From: JBFWUW01 sp050247075
GTDB taxonomy: Bacteria > Planctomycetota > Planctomycetia > Pirellulales > JBFWUW01
Direction of reading: 5' to 3'
DNA: 64,000 bases
Assembly (NCBI GenBank): GCA_050247075.1
Contig: JBFWUW010000003.1
Coordinates: 62,001-126,000, forward strand
The translations under genes were made by a program, and so were the position numbers. Within the stretch, counting starts at the first letter, position 1, and each line of letters opens with the position of its first letter. Under the pieces are notes generated by a model. The model searched no databases, had not been told where the DNA came from, and saw only the letters and a program-made list of their open reading frames with translations. Shown piece after piece: positions 32,110-40,668 of this stretch.

Positions 32110-32609
32110 TGCCGCTGACGGTCCTCATCAAGCTCAAGGAGAAGCGTCCACTCGACATCACCGTGCGGGAGTGGCCGCAGATCCTCCGCGAGAGCCACGA
32201 GGAGGTCGGCCGCTTTTGGCACGAGAAGATCTTGCCGCGGCACTTTGGTCCCGGCGCGGAGCGGGTCTACCACTATCGCCGCCGCACGAAAAAGTACCGC
32301 GACTACAAAGCCGAGTCGGGCCACGGCACGGTCGATTTGGTTTGGTCCGGCACGCTGCAAACGAGCCTTACCGAACACGCCACCGTCAAGGGCTTTCCGT
32401 CGCGCGTGCGAGTGGAAATGAACGGACCCAAATACATCCCCAAGCGGCCGCGGACGAACAAGCAGCCGCCACTGTACGAGGAAGTCACCCGCGTCACGAA
32501 AACCGAACGCAAGGAACTGGCGGCCATCCTGAAGCAAGCCATCCTCCGCCGCATCACCGCTAAGCGCGGCTGGGTTGGTGCTGGCGGTTACACGCACGAA
32601 GCCAACTGA
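32109..32609 (+). CDS. HK97 gp10-like / tail-completion protein
   Basis: 166 residues; ATG shares its A with the upstream TGA. Basic protein with WPQILRESHEEVGRFWHEKI, VYHYRRRTKKYRDYK and DLVWSGTLQTSLTEHATVKG, the last resembling the L..SG.L..S pattern of gp10/minor tail proteins. Directly precedes the major tail protein, as gp10-type proteins often do. Confidence 0.6.
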   Translation: MPLTVLIKLKEKRPLDITVREWPQILRESHEEVGRFWHEKILPRHFGPGAERVYHYRRRTKKYRDYKAESGHGTVDLVWSGTLQTSLTEHATVKGFPSRVRVEMNGPKYIPKRPRTNKQPPLYEEVTRVTKTERKELAAILKQAILRRITAKRGWVGAGGYTHEAN

Positions 32610-32625
32610 CCACGAGGAGCCTGCC

Positions 32626-33537
32626 ATGTCCACCGGCCAAACCAACGTCCTGCACGGGCTGCTGTTTCCCAGCGCCGCCTTCATTAGCGAGTTTTCCTCG
32701 TCGCAGACGAACATCAACGTCGACGAGCTGACCGGCCTGGCCAGCGGCCACGCGCAACCGCTGTTCACCGGCGGCGCGGGCGAGCGCCCCGACTACACGT
32801 TTTCGACGCCGCAGATCGCCACGCTGCTCACGGCGCTGGGGCTGTACGGCACCGACCTTTCGGCCGGCAACACCGATGTCTATCAGAAAGCGGCCACCGA
32901 CCTGGGCAACCGCGTGGCCGATGGCACGACTTCGCACCACCGACTGCGGATGGCCAACGCCTTTGGCTACGTCACCAGCATCCGCGCGGCCCACGGCCAA
33001 GTAGCCGAGATCTCGGCCCGCATCGTCCCCAGTTGGGATGGCTCCACCGTTCCGCTCACCCCGGCCGGCTCCGTGGCCCTCTCCGGCACGGCCGCGGCGA
33101 TCGAGTATTTCACCCTGGGCCCCGTGAAGATCAACGGGACGGCGCTGGCCGGCGTGCAAGAGTGGAGCTTGGACCTCGGCTGCCAGATCGCGGAACTGAG
33201 CAGCGACGGCGACATTTACACCAGCTTCATCTACCTCAAGGAAATCATCCCCACGATCAGCGTCCGCGGCACCGGCACCGACTGGCAGGCGACGTACGGA
33301 ACGGCCGGCACGGCCCTCTCCGCCCTTACGCTCTACCTCCGCCGCCGCGCGGTGGACGGCTACAACGTCAGCGGCTCGACCAACATCGCCATCACGGCCA
33401 CCAACGGCACCGTCCGCTTCGACGGCGCCAGCGGCGCGGGGAACGATCCGCTTTCCACGATGCTCAAGATTCGGCCCCGCGCCGCCAGCAGCGCGGCGAA
33501 CGTGCTGGCCTTCGATGCGGCGAGCGCGATTTCGTAA
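32626..33537 (+). CDS. Major tail tube protein (probable)
   Basis: 303 residues; ATG behind GAGGAG. Beta-rich and Thr/Ser/Ala-rich with repeated strands (VALSGTAAAIEYFTLGPVKI, SFIYLKEIIPTISVRGTGTD) typical of tube proteins, and no membrane segment. Located between the tail-completion gene and the chaperone/tape-measure region. Confidence 0.65.
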   Translation: MSTGQTNVLHGLLFPSAAFISEFSSSQTNINVDELTGLASGHAQPLFTGGAGERPDYTFSTPQIATLLTALGLYGTDLSAGNTDVYQKAATDLGNRVADGTTSHHRLRMANAFGYVTSIRAAHGQVAEISARIVPSWDGSTVPLTPAGSVALSGTAAAIEYFTLGPVKINGTALAGVQEWSLDLGCQIAELSSDGDIYTSFIYLKEIIPTISVRGTGTDWQATYGTAGTALSALTLYLRRRAVDGYNVSGSTNIAITATNGTVRFDGASGAGNDPLSTMLKIRPRAASSAANVLAFDAASAIS

Positions 33538-33605
33538 TAGCCGTCAGCGGAGAAGCCATCAGCCTTCAGCTTTTTGTCCCTCATCCTTTCATTCCGGAGC
33601 CTCTC

Positions 33606-34016
33606 ATGTCCCTCGTCCTGACCGCCGCGCAGATCGTGGCCCGCAACGTGATCCAAAAGCATCTCGGCATCGCCCGCGCGCACGCCACCGAACTCGTCCG
33701 CGGCCTGGCCCTGCACGCGCTGGAGCAGCTCCGCGGCATCGGCGAGTCGGCCGTGGCCGACGGCGCGAAAGACGCGGCCGAGCGAGCCCGCACGCAGGTC
33801 CGCTCGATCCTCGACGCGCACGCCGACGTGCGGGCCGCGGCCCACAAGGAAGAGGTGAAAAAACTCAACGCCCGGATCGCCCAGCTCGAAGGGACCGCCG
33901 GCACGCCGCCCCACGTGGCCGAGGCCTCCACCGACGTCGAAATCGACGAGCCGGAAGAAGCCGTCAGCGGAGAAGCCCTCAGTGATCCGCCGCAGGCCTC
34001 CGCCGACGCCGCCTGA
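33606..34016 (+). CDS. Coiled-coil phage protein
   Basis: 136 residues. Long helix with heptads (AAAHKEEVKKLNARIAQLEG) and an acidic tail in which EEAVSGEALSDPP is encoded by the GTCAGCGGAGAAGCC repeat. Could be a tail accessory or scaffold-like protein. No family recognised. Confidence 0.6.
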   Translation: MSLVLTAAQIVARNVIQKHLGIARAHATELVRGLALHALEQLRGIGESAVADGAKDAAERARTQVRSILDAHADVRAAAHKEEVKKLNARIAQLEGTAGTPPHVAEASTDVEIDEPEEAVSGEALSDPPQASADAA

Positions 34017-34029
34017 TTCCGCGCGGCAT
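34016..34029. promoter_or_regulatory. Noc/parS-like dispersed palindrome, site 7
   Basis: ATTCCGCGCGGCAT followed by AAC, beginning at the last base of a TGA stop codon, so this copy is intergenic. Confidence 0.55.
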
Positions 34030-34082
34030 AACCCGTCCGTCTTCGCCTTCCGCCTTTCGCCTTCCGCCCTTCGGAGCTCCCC

Positions 34083-34448
34083 ATGTCCGCCGAACTGAAA
34101 GTCACCATCTCGGCCGCCCTGATCAAGGGCGACCTCAAAGTCAACTTCGCCCCGCCGCAACAGTCGATCGACGTCTCGGGCCAACCGGTCCGCGGCGGCG
34201 TGGTCAGCGTCGGTACCAGCGAGGAGGATCTCGACGTGGGGGATGTGGCCACCGAAGGCTGGCTGTTTTTGAAAAACCTCGACGCCAGCAACTTCATCAC
34301 CTTCGGGCCGAAGGACACCACCATGACCGCCTTCGGCAAATTGAAGGCGGGCGAATCTTGTTGCTTTCGTCTGCTCCCCGGGGTTACGCTCCGCTGGCAG
34401 GCCGACACGGCCGCCGTCAACGTGCAGGTGGAGTTGTTGAGCGACTAA
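34083..34448 (+). CDS. Small beta-rich structural protein (probable)
   Basis: 121 residues; starts after a heptad tract (about 34036-34076). ASNFITFGPKDTTMTAFGKL and CCFRLLPGVTLRWQADTAAV indicate a beta sandwich, of a kind often annotated in planctomycete and tailed-phage genomes as minor structural protein. Assigned from position. Confidence 0.55.
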   Translation: MSAELKVTISAALIKGDLKVNFAPPQQSIDVSGQPVRGGVVSVGTSEEDLDVGDVATEGWLFLKNLDASNFITFGPKDTTMTAFGKLKAGESCCFRLLPGVTLRWQADTAAVNVQVELLSD

Positions 34449-34549
34449 AGAAGCCGTCAGCGGAGAAGCCATCAGCCATCAGCAACAAGCTGAAAGCTGA
34501 TGGCTGACAGCTTCTCCGCTTTTCATCCTCCATCCTTCAACCTCAATCC
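34449..34549. repeat. Dispersed GTCAGCGGAGAAGCCATCAGCC repeat tract
   Basis: Direct unit AGCCGTCAGCGGAGAAGCC is followed by inverted unit GGCTGACAGCTTCTCCGC, enough for a stem of about 18 bp, then CCTTC heptads. The same arrangement occurs at 35035-35105. Confidence 0.75.
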
Positions 34550-34554
34550 CTACC

Positions 34555-35034
34555 ATGAAAACTCCCGCTCTGGTCGTCGCGCTGTTCGCCATTCTGGCGA
34601 TCGCCGCCGCGCCGCCCTACACCGCCAAGTGCGTTCGCGTCCACGATGGCGACACGATCACCGTCCGCGTGGCCGGCAGCGTCGTCGATCGCACGATCCG
34701 CCTGGCCGAGATCGACGCGCCCGAACTCAAACAGCCCGGCGGCAAAGAGTCCCAAGCCGAACTCTCGCGCCTCGTCCTCAATCGCCAGGTCGTCATCGAG
34801 CCGCAGACCACCGACCGCTACAACCGCACCGTCGGCCAGGTGCTCATCAAGCTCCCCAACAGCCGCCAATGGATCAACGCCCAAATGGTCCGTGACGGCC
34901 ACGCCTGGCAATACAAGCAGTACAGCAAATCCCCCGAGCTGGCCAAGCTGGAAGCCGAGGCCCGCAAAAAGAAGCGGGGCTTGTGGGCCACCGGCGACGC
35001 GCAGCCGCCCTGGGAGTATCGCAAGCGCAAATAG
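34555..35034 (+). CDS. Secreted thermonuclease (SNase family)
   Basis: 159 residues. A 19-residue hydrophobic signal peptide (TPALVVALFAILAIAAA) is followed by an OB-fold nuclease: VHDGDTITV, IRLAEIDAPE (positions equivalent to Arg35, Asp40 and Glu43 of the staphylococcal enzyme are kept), DRYNRTVGQVLI (Arg87 equivalent), MVRDGHAWQY and ARKKKRGLW. Complete catalytic set, so predicted active and exported. It lies within the tail gene order, an uncommon place, bounded on both sides by repeat tracts. Confidence 0.9.
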   Translation: MKTPALVVALFAILAIAAAPPYTAKCVRVHDGDTITVRVAGSVVDRTIRLAEIDAPELKQPGGKESQAELSRLVLNRQVVIEPQTTDRYNRTVGQVLIKLPNSRQWINAQMVRDGHAWQYKQYSKSPELAKLEAEARKKKRGLWATGDAQPPWEYRKRK

Positions 35035-35105
35035 CCGTCAGCGGAGAAGCCATCAGCCATCAGCGAGAAGCTGAAAGCTGATGGCTGACAGCTTCTCCGC
35101 TTTCA
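35035..35105. repeat. Dispersed GTCAGCGGAGAAGCC repeat tract
   Basis: Near-copy of 34449-34520: AGCCGTCAGCGGAGAAGCC opposed by AGCTGATGGCTGACAGCTTC. The nuclease gene is thus flanked by two similar tracts. Confidence 0.75.
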
Positions 35106-35125
35106 CCCGCGACAAGGAGGTCGCC

Positions 35126-35983
35126 ATGCCCGCCCCGATCTATTTCCTGCCTGGCCTGACGAAGGCCACCGCCACCCGCGAGCGGATCGCCGCGCGGCGG
35201 CTGGCCGATGTCGTCCGCGATTGCGGGCCGGGGGAGCTGCCGATCGCCGAGGCGCCGGTGGCCGGGCCCAGCGGCCTGGCCGGCGTCTACGTCTGCCCGT
35301 TGTTGCCGGGGGCACCTCCGCCGGCTTACTGGGGCCGCGGCGTCTGCGAGGAGCGGCTCTGCTGGCTGCCGGCCGGCGACCAAAACGAATTGTGGATCGG
35401 CCTCGACCGCCAACTCGGCGTCGAGCCGGCCGATCTGCTCCGGCCCGGCCGCCACGGCCTCGACGGCCAACCGATCCCGCCGCACGAAGGCTACACCCTG
35501 ACCCTCGGCGATGGCCAGGCCTGGGAAGTGCCGGTCGTCCGTCGTCCGCCGTCGCCGCTGTGGCCCGCCACGTCGTTGCCTCGCACATGGGGCTGGGCAC
35601 CCGACGGCACATTCGAGGAACGCATCGATCCCCGTTACCAGGCCGCCTGGGACGCCACGGAGCCATTGTGCGGCCTATTCTTCGATCCCGACGGCGGCAA
35701 CAGCGTGCCCTTTGCCACCGTGGCCGAGATCTGCGTGCTAGCACTCAGCCTCAATTACCGCTTCACCCGCGATCTGCAGAACCGGCTCAACGTCATCCGC
35801 AGCGACAACTGGCGGTCGATCCTGCAAGCCCTGGTCGATTGGCCCTTCGTCCGCGATCTGCTGCTGCAAAAAAAAACGGCGGACAGCGAGACTCCCGCTT
35901 CCTCGCCCGACACGCCGCCTGGCACGCCTGGTGTCGCGGACGATTCTCCGATCACCGACCCAGCCGCGGCGAGCTGCACGTAG
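35126..35983 (+). CDS. Pre-tape-measure gene product (short, zero-frame form)
   Basis: 285 residues; ATG behind ACAAGGAGGT. Residues 1-247 are well structured (FATVAEICVLALSLNYRFTR, WRSILQALVDWPFVRDLLLQ). After codons CAA AAA AAA the zero frame becomes low-complexity (TADSETPASSPDTPPGTPG). Its position immediately before the tape measure is that of the tail assembly chaperone pair, in which the longer form arises by frameshift. The N-terminal domain is not one I recognise as a chaperone. Confidence 0.65.
   Translation: MPAPIYFLPGLTKATATRERIAARRLADVVRDCGPGELPIAEAPVAGPSGLAGVYVCPLLPGAPPPAYWGRGVCEERLCWLPAGDQNELWIGLDRQLGVEPADLLRPGRHGLDGQPIPPHEGYTLTLGDGQAWEVPVVRRPPSPLWPATSLPRTWGWAPDGTFEERIDPRYQAAWDATEPLCGLFFDPDGGNSVPFATVAEICVLALSLNYRFTRDLQNRLNVIRSDNWRSILQALVDWPFVRDLLLQKKTADSETPASSPDTPPGTPGVADDSPITDPAAASCT
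35868..35876 (+). other. A9 slippery run: candidate -1 programmed frameshift
   Basis: Nine A bases are read CAA AAA AAA A in the zero frame. A -1 slip on AAAAAAA continues as NGGQRDSRFLARHAAWHAW and on to FNQYIVRR with the stop at 36048, giving about 307 residues instead of 285. The -1 extension is Trp/His/Arg-rich and looks more protein-like than the zero-frame tail. Confidence 0.6.
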
Positions 35984-36121
35984 CGCTCCTCGGCCACGGC
36001 GACGACCCGCCGCCGCAAGTTTTTAATCAGTACATCGTGCGGCGGTGAGAAGAGTTTTTAGTCATCAGTTTTCAGTCGTCAGTCTTTCGCCTTCATCCTT
36101 CATCCTTCCGCCTTTCCTCCC

Positions 36122-37546
36122 ATGGCCGACGTCACCTTTGAAGGCTCGTCCGACTTCGACCGTGTGAAGCGAGACTTCGACTCGCTCCACAAGGAGACGG
36201 TGAAGCTGCGCGAGGCCAACAAGAAGCTCAATGACGACGCGAAAAAGGGGAGCAGGGAACAGGCCAGCGGATTCGAGACGGCCACGGCGTCGCTGAAGAA
36301 CCATGTCAACAGCATGGTGAACCTACAAACCGTGATCGGGTTTGTGACCAGCGCCTATTCCAAGCTGCGAGAGGAGCAGGCCAAGCTGGCCAACGACTCG
36401 CAAAAGGTGCAGAAGTCCCTGCTGCACAACGCGGTCGGCGCGGGAGACGCGGCCCAACTGCCGCAGATCGAGAAGTGGATTGACACCGCCAAGGGCGTCT
36501 CGCGTGACCAGGCCGTCGCCGCGTATGGCGGGATCTCCGGCGCGATGCCCGACGCGCCTTTGGCCAAGCGGCAAAGGATGGCCGACGCGACCTTCGCCGC
36601 GGCCGTATTGTCAGGCGGCAACATGCAAGGCTTCGGCGCGCTGGTGGGCGACTTCGCCGGCTACGATGCCAAGGCCACCCCTGAAATGGTTGTCAGCAAA
36701 ACGGTTCGCGCGCAACAACTGGCTGGCGACAAGGCGGGCCAACTCGGCAGCGACGAATTCAAGCGGGCCATCGGCATGATGATGCACTCCGGCATGTCGG
36801 AGGATCAAGCCATCGGCTTGGGTTTGGCCGCGCTGGGAAGCGATGTCAGCCCCAGTACCCTGGGCATCATGGCAGGCAAAGTCGGCGAGAGCCGCGAAAT
36901 GATCCGCCCCAATGGCCGGCCGTTGACGCCAACGGAGCTAGCCAAGAATCGCTTCACCGCGGCCAGCGAGGCCGAGCGGTGGGAATTGATCGGCGGCGAC
37001 CAGTCGATACAAGAGGCCGAGCTCGGCATTCGCAACGTCGGCCAGGCGGGGTTGATCGACCGCAAGATGGCCACCGAGAACGCCGCGCTGTATCGCGAGG
37101 CATCTCGCCGGAACATTGTTCCGGACGAGATCGCCGCCTTGGCCAAGAGCAAGACGGGCCGCGAGGCCCTCTTTGAACAAAAGGAACTCGCCGACTCGAA
37201 CAGCACTCCCCAACAAAAAGAAGAGGAAGAGGCCCGGGCGTGGGCGCGCTTGGACACCGCGAACGAGCGCATCCTCAAAAACCGAGGCGGCAATTTTTTG
37301 GGGAAGGCCCTCGATCAGTTGAATTACAACATCTCCAAATTCGGCGTGAGTGCCGAAGACTACGGGAACGACCGGGCGTTCTTGCCAGTTCCATTTAATA
37401 CCGACGAACGCGAAAGTTTGCGCCGCGCCGCCTCGCCGCGTGCCGAGGACTTCGCCCCGCTCACCAAAGCGCTGGAAGACAACACCGAGCAGCAGCGCCA
37501 GCGCAACACGCCGACGATCGTCGTCAGCGGGTTGGAGGAGCCGTAA
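36122..37546 (+). CDS. Short tape-measure-like tail protein
   Basis: 474 residues, short for a tape measure. Coiled coil at the N-terminus (DFDSLHKETVKLREANKKLN), then Ala/Gly-rich helices (GGISGAMPDAPLAKRQRMAD, DQAIGLGLAALGSDVSPST), as in the repetitive part of tape measures. No lysozyme domain. If it sets tail length at about 1.5 angstrom per residue, the tail would be about 70 nm. Assignment by order and composition. Confidence 0.65.
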   Translation: MADVTFEGSSDFDRVKRDFDSLHKETVKLREANKKLNDDAKKGSREQASGFETATASLKNHVNSMVNLQTVIGFVTSAYSKLREEQAKLANDSQKVQKSLLHNAVGAGDAAQLPQIEKWIDTAKGVSRDQAVAAYGGISGAMPDAPLAKRQRMADATFAAAVLSGGNMQGFGALVGDFAGYDAKATPEMVVSKTVRAQQLAGDKAGQLGSDEFKRAIGMMMHSGMSEDQAIGLGLAALGSDVSPSTLGIMAGKVGESREMIRPNGRPLTPTELAKNRFTAASEAERWELIGGDQSIQEAELGIRNVGQAGLIDRKMATENAALYREASRRNIVPDEIAALAKSKTGREALFEQKELADSNSTPQQKEEEEARAWARLDTANERILKNRGGNFLGKALDQLNYNISKFGVSAEDYGNDRAFLPVPFNTDERESLRRAASPRAEDFAPLTKALEDNTEQQRQRNTPTIVVSGLEEP

Positions 37547-37549
37547 AAA

Positions 37550-37963
37550 ATGGTCCTCAACAAAATCGACACCTACGAGTTCCTCTCGCTGGGCGGCCCG
37601 CCCGACCTGGTCAAGCAGATGATTCTGCCGATCGACCGCCCCGGCGTCGATGGGACCGAGTTCTGGTTGACCGGTTCGCGCTCGCGGCCTTCCCCCTGGA
37701 TCAGCCAGGTCGATTGCAACGACCTGGAACACGCCTGGGACCAGGTCAAGCTCTACACCGCCATGATCGACGGCACGCCGCGCAACGTCACGCTGTGCGA
37801 TGTCGATCTGGCCGCCAAGCTCGGCCTGCAATTCATGGTCCTCGACGTGCAGCCAATCCCCCCCACGCCCCACCGCCTGTTGAGCTGCACCGGCGGACTG
37901 AGCACCCAAAAAGGCGCCTTCCTCGTCTGCCAATGGATCCTGCAAGCCATCCCCAGCACCTGA
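37550..37963 (+). CDS. Minor tail protein (probable)
   Basis: 137 residues; starts four bases after the tape-measure stop. Contains SLGGPPDLVKQMILPIDRPG, FWLTGSRSRPSPW, and strands compatible with a distal tail protein. Assigned by order. Confidence 0.55.
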   Translation: MVLNKIDTYEFLSLGGPPDLVKQMILPIDRPGVDGTEFWLTGSRSRPSPWISQVDCNDLEHAWDQVKLYTAMIDGTPRNVTLCDVDLAAKLGLQFMVLDVQPIPPTPHRLLSCTGGLSTQKGAFLVCQWILQAIPST

Positions 37964-38005
37964 TCTTTCTTCGCCTTCCGCCTTTCGCCTTCCGCCCTTC
38001 CTCCC

Positions 38006-40270
38006 ATGCCCGAACCCTACGATCTGTCGCCGCGGTTCCTCCGCACGTCGCCCCCGGTGACGGTGCGCGTGCGGCAATTGTGGAGCGACGAATGGCAGGA
38101 AGATCCGTATTTGTTTTGCAACCAGTTGATCTTCGAATGCAACCCCGGCTTGGGGGCGGCGGTCTTCGAGTATCGCTACGGCGTCGGCAAACGCCGCGAC
38201 ACGGCGACGGCCGAGCCGTGGTACGCCCGCGGGCTGGAGAATTGGTTTGTGCAGGTCGTCGTGGCCACCGATCCGGCGATCGTCTGGACCGGCGTGATCG
38301 TGGGGGAATCGGACCAGCGCGACGGCGTCGTCCGCCGCGGCGGCGCGGCCGAGCCGATCCCCAGCGGCCAGCAACGGCTGACCGCCGTGGGACTGGCCTA
38401 CCTGCTCGACCGCGAGCCGATCACGCGGGCCTACGTCCGCGCGGCTCCGGCCGGCGACGCCGACCGCCTGGGGAGCGACGACGAAACGGGGACCGATGTC
38501 ACCGAAATTCCGCGCGGCATATCGTGGAACCTGGGCCGCGGCCGGCCGGGCGACCAGGAGTACCGTCCCAACCGCGACCACGAGCCGGCCGAGTTCGACG
38601 ACTTCAACTGTTCGGTCTTCTCGCGGCAGCTCGACGACAAGCGGCAAGTCACCGACGGCGCGGAGTTTTGGTCGGCCGCCGAGATCATCGACTATGCGCT
38701 GCAAGGCCTGGCTCCGGCCGGCCCGCCCGACGAAGCGGGCAACCGCGTCTTTTTGCTGAAGGCCTGGCTGCTGGACGACGGCCAGGAATCGACCGTGGCC
38801 CACCTGCGCACCTGGCAGCCGCCGGTGGTGGCGCACGGCCGCAGCCTGAAGGAGATTTTGGACGAGCTCAACAATCGCCGCCGCTTGGCCGGCTACCGCA
38901 TCGTGGTCAACGGCGACGACGAGGCGGTGCTGGTGCCGTTCACCTTCACCGATGAGGAGATCACCCTCGGCGACGACAGCACGATCGAGGCCAACCCGCG
39001 GCAGTTCACGATCAATCTGGACGACCTGGCCGACGCCAGTTTTACCGTCACGCGGCAGGCCGGCAGCGTCTGCCGCCAGGTGATCGCGCAGGGAGAGTAC
39101 CGCGCGGCGGTGGTCAACCTCAGCGGCCGCAACCCGGAGGATCAAGACGAGCAGCACGGCGGGCTGGTGCAAGATTGGACCGACGACCAGGCCGAGGCCT
39201 ACCGCACGGCCGCCAGCGCGGCGGGCGATTACCCGGCCGAGAACTACGCCCGGCTGACCCGCAACCGCGAGATCCGCCTGGCCGACAAGCTCAAGCGGGT
39301 CTATTCCTACTTGCGGCTGCCGGCCGGTTGGGCCGGCTTCTCCCGCAACGGCATCACGGACGAGCTGGCCTTCCCCCAGATCAAGCCCGACGGCACGGTC
39401 AGCGAAACCGCGTCGATCGCCATTTGGCCGCCGGGGCTGCGGATCAGCCGCTTCCTGCCGTTCCGCGAGTCGCTCGATTACAGCAGCAACAACATCTTGA
39501 GCGGGCTGGTCACTAGCGACCTGGCCGACAATGCGGCGGCCCAACCGGAGTGGCGGCCGCTGTTGGCCCTGGTGCAAGTCGAGGGGCGCTGGCGGCACCT
39601 CGATCATCACGCCGCCGACGCCGACCTGGCCGGCGGGTTCTTTCATTATTTTTCGGTCCGTCCGCAAGACGACGCGCCGGGCCTGGTGGTGACCAGCTCC
39701 AATGCGCCGGCCCACATTCTGGCCGGCGACGATTGGGAGAACATCGACAGCAGCGACGAGCTGCTGGGGGAGCCCGACCCGGACATCAGTTGGCAACACC
39801 TGCTGTTTGTCGTCCGCATGGAATGCGATGAACGGGCGGAGGTCCGCTACCCGGCCGACGCCGATCTCGGTACCGCCACGGCCCATCTGCCGACGATGTA
39901 CGTGCCGGTCGATAATTGCTTTCTCGATTGGGTGCCGGCCAACAGCATCATCGACATTCGCGCTGGCGGCCTGCTCCGCACCGGCGCGGGGGCCTTCGTC
40001 CGCGACGATCGGCCCCGGCTGGAACGGGCCGCCCGGCTGGCCTTCTTCTGGTACGGCCAACCGCGTCAAGCCATCTCGTTTTCGCTGCAGCGCATCGACC
40101 CGCAATTCCAGATTGGCGATCTCATCACCAGCCTGGAAAGCGTCTCCGGCAGCGAGCCGGTGCAAGCGGTCATCACGCAGGTCACCTATGACCTGCTGGC
40201 CAACCGCACCACCGTCCGCACCGACTTCGGCGAGCTCGACCAGGCGGCCCTGGCGCGGAGGGCCGCCTGA
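38006..40270 (+). CDS. Tail hub / baseplate-like protein
   Basis: 754 residues, the largest tail protein. Strand-rich first part (FVQVVVATDPAIVWTGVIVG), then a hub-like region (LKEILDELNNRRRLAGYRIV) and a C-terminal YGQPRQAISFSLQRIDPQFQ, VTYDLLANRTTVRTDFG, a pattern seen in phage hub proteins. Site 8 lies inside. Overlaps the next start by one base. Confidence 0.6.
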   Translation: MPEPYDLSPRFLRTSPPVTVRVRQLWSDEWQEDPYLFCNQLIFECNPGLGAAVFEYRYGVGKRRDTATAEPWYARGLENWFVQVVVATDPAIVWTGVIVGESDQRDGVVRRGGAAEPIPSGQQRLTAVGLAYLLDREPITRAYVRAAPAGDADRLGSDDETGTDVTEIPRGISWNLGRGRPGDQEYRPNRDHEPAEFDDFNCSVFSRQLDDKRQVTDGAEFWSAAEIIDYALQGLAPAGPPDEAGNRVFLLKAWLLDDGQESTVAHLRTWQPPVVAHGRSLKEILDELNNRRRLAGYRIVVNGDDEAVLVPFTFTDEEITLGDDSTIEANPRQFTINLDDLADASFTVTRQAGSVCRQVIAQGEYRAAVVNLSGRNPEDQDEQHGGLVQDWTDDQAEAYRTAASAAGDYPAENYARLTRNREIRLADKLKRVYSYLRLPAGWAGFSRNGITDELAFPQIKPDGTVSETASIAIWPPGLRISRFLPFRESLDYSSNNILSGLVTSDLADNAAAQPEWRPLLALVQVEGRWRHLDHHAADADLAGGFFHYFSVRPQDDAPGLVVTSSNAPAHILAGDDWENIDSSDELLGEPDPDISWQHLLFVVRMECDERAEVRYPADADLGTATAHLPTMYVPVDNCFLDWVPANSIIDIRAGGLLRTGAGAFVRDDRPRLERAARLAFFWYGQPRQAISFSLQRIDPQFQIGDLITSLESVSGSEPVQAVITQVTYDLLANRTTVRTDFGELDQAALARRAA
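38507..38520. promoter_or_regulatory. Noc/parS-like dispersed palindrome, site 8
   Basis: ATTCCGCGCGGCAT followed by ATC, in the hub gene, in the codons for EIPRGI. Confidence 0.5.
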
Positions 40271-40599
40271 TGTCGCTGCAAGGCATGGCCGCGCGGATCG
40301 TGCAGTTGGAGGCCGCCGTGGCCGAGTTGCAACGGCTGCTCGGCCAGTGGCAGGCCTCCGCGCCGCGACTGACCGCCTTGCCGGCGATGCTGGCGCTGGG
40401 CGTGCTGGACGACGATCTTTCGCCCGGCGAAACGGCCGTCGTCAGCATTTGGGACGGCCCCATTGGCGAGGAGGAAGACACCGGCACGGACATCGACGGC
40501 GTCGGTCTGTGGTTTCAAGATTTTGCCCTCAGCCAACAGACCCGCGTCATCATCGGCCGCTTCGGCTGGAAATGGTACGTGGTCTGGGCCGACTGTTAG
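40270..40599 (+). CDS. Small tail protein with coiled-coil N-terminus
   Basis: 109 residues. MAARIVQLEAAVAELQRLLG forms a trimer-type coiled coil, followed by a beta domain (SIWDGPIGEEEDTGTDIDGV, TRVIIGRFGWKWYVVWADC). Suits a short tail or fibre-attachment protein. No family recognised. Confidence 0.55.
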   Translation: MSLQGMAARIVQLEAAVAELQRLLGQWQASAPRLTALPAMLALGVLDDDLSPGETAVVSIWDGPIGEEEDTGTDIDGVGLWFQDFALSQQTRVIIGRFGWKWYVVWADC

Positions 40600-40668
40600 G
40601 AAAGGCGGAAGGCGAAAGGCTGAAGGCGAAGAAATCCAAAATCAAAAATCCAACATCGAAAATGAACC

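Noticed and set aside
36938..40165. Leftward open frame of 1075 codons antisense to the tape measure and hub genes
   Set aside because: It spans several well-formed rightward genes with proper starts and order; long antisense frames arise from high GC at third codon positions. Its translation is low-complexity Arg/Gly/Ala.
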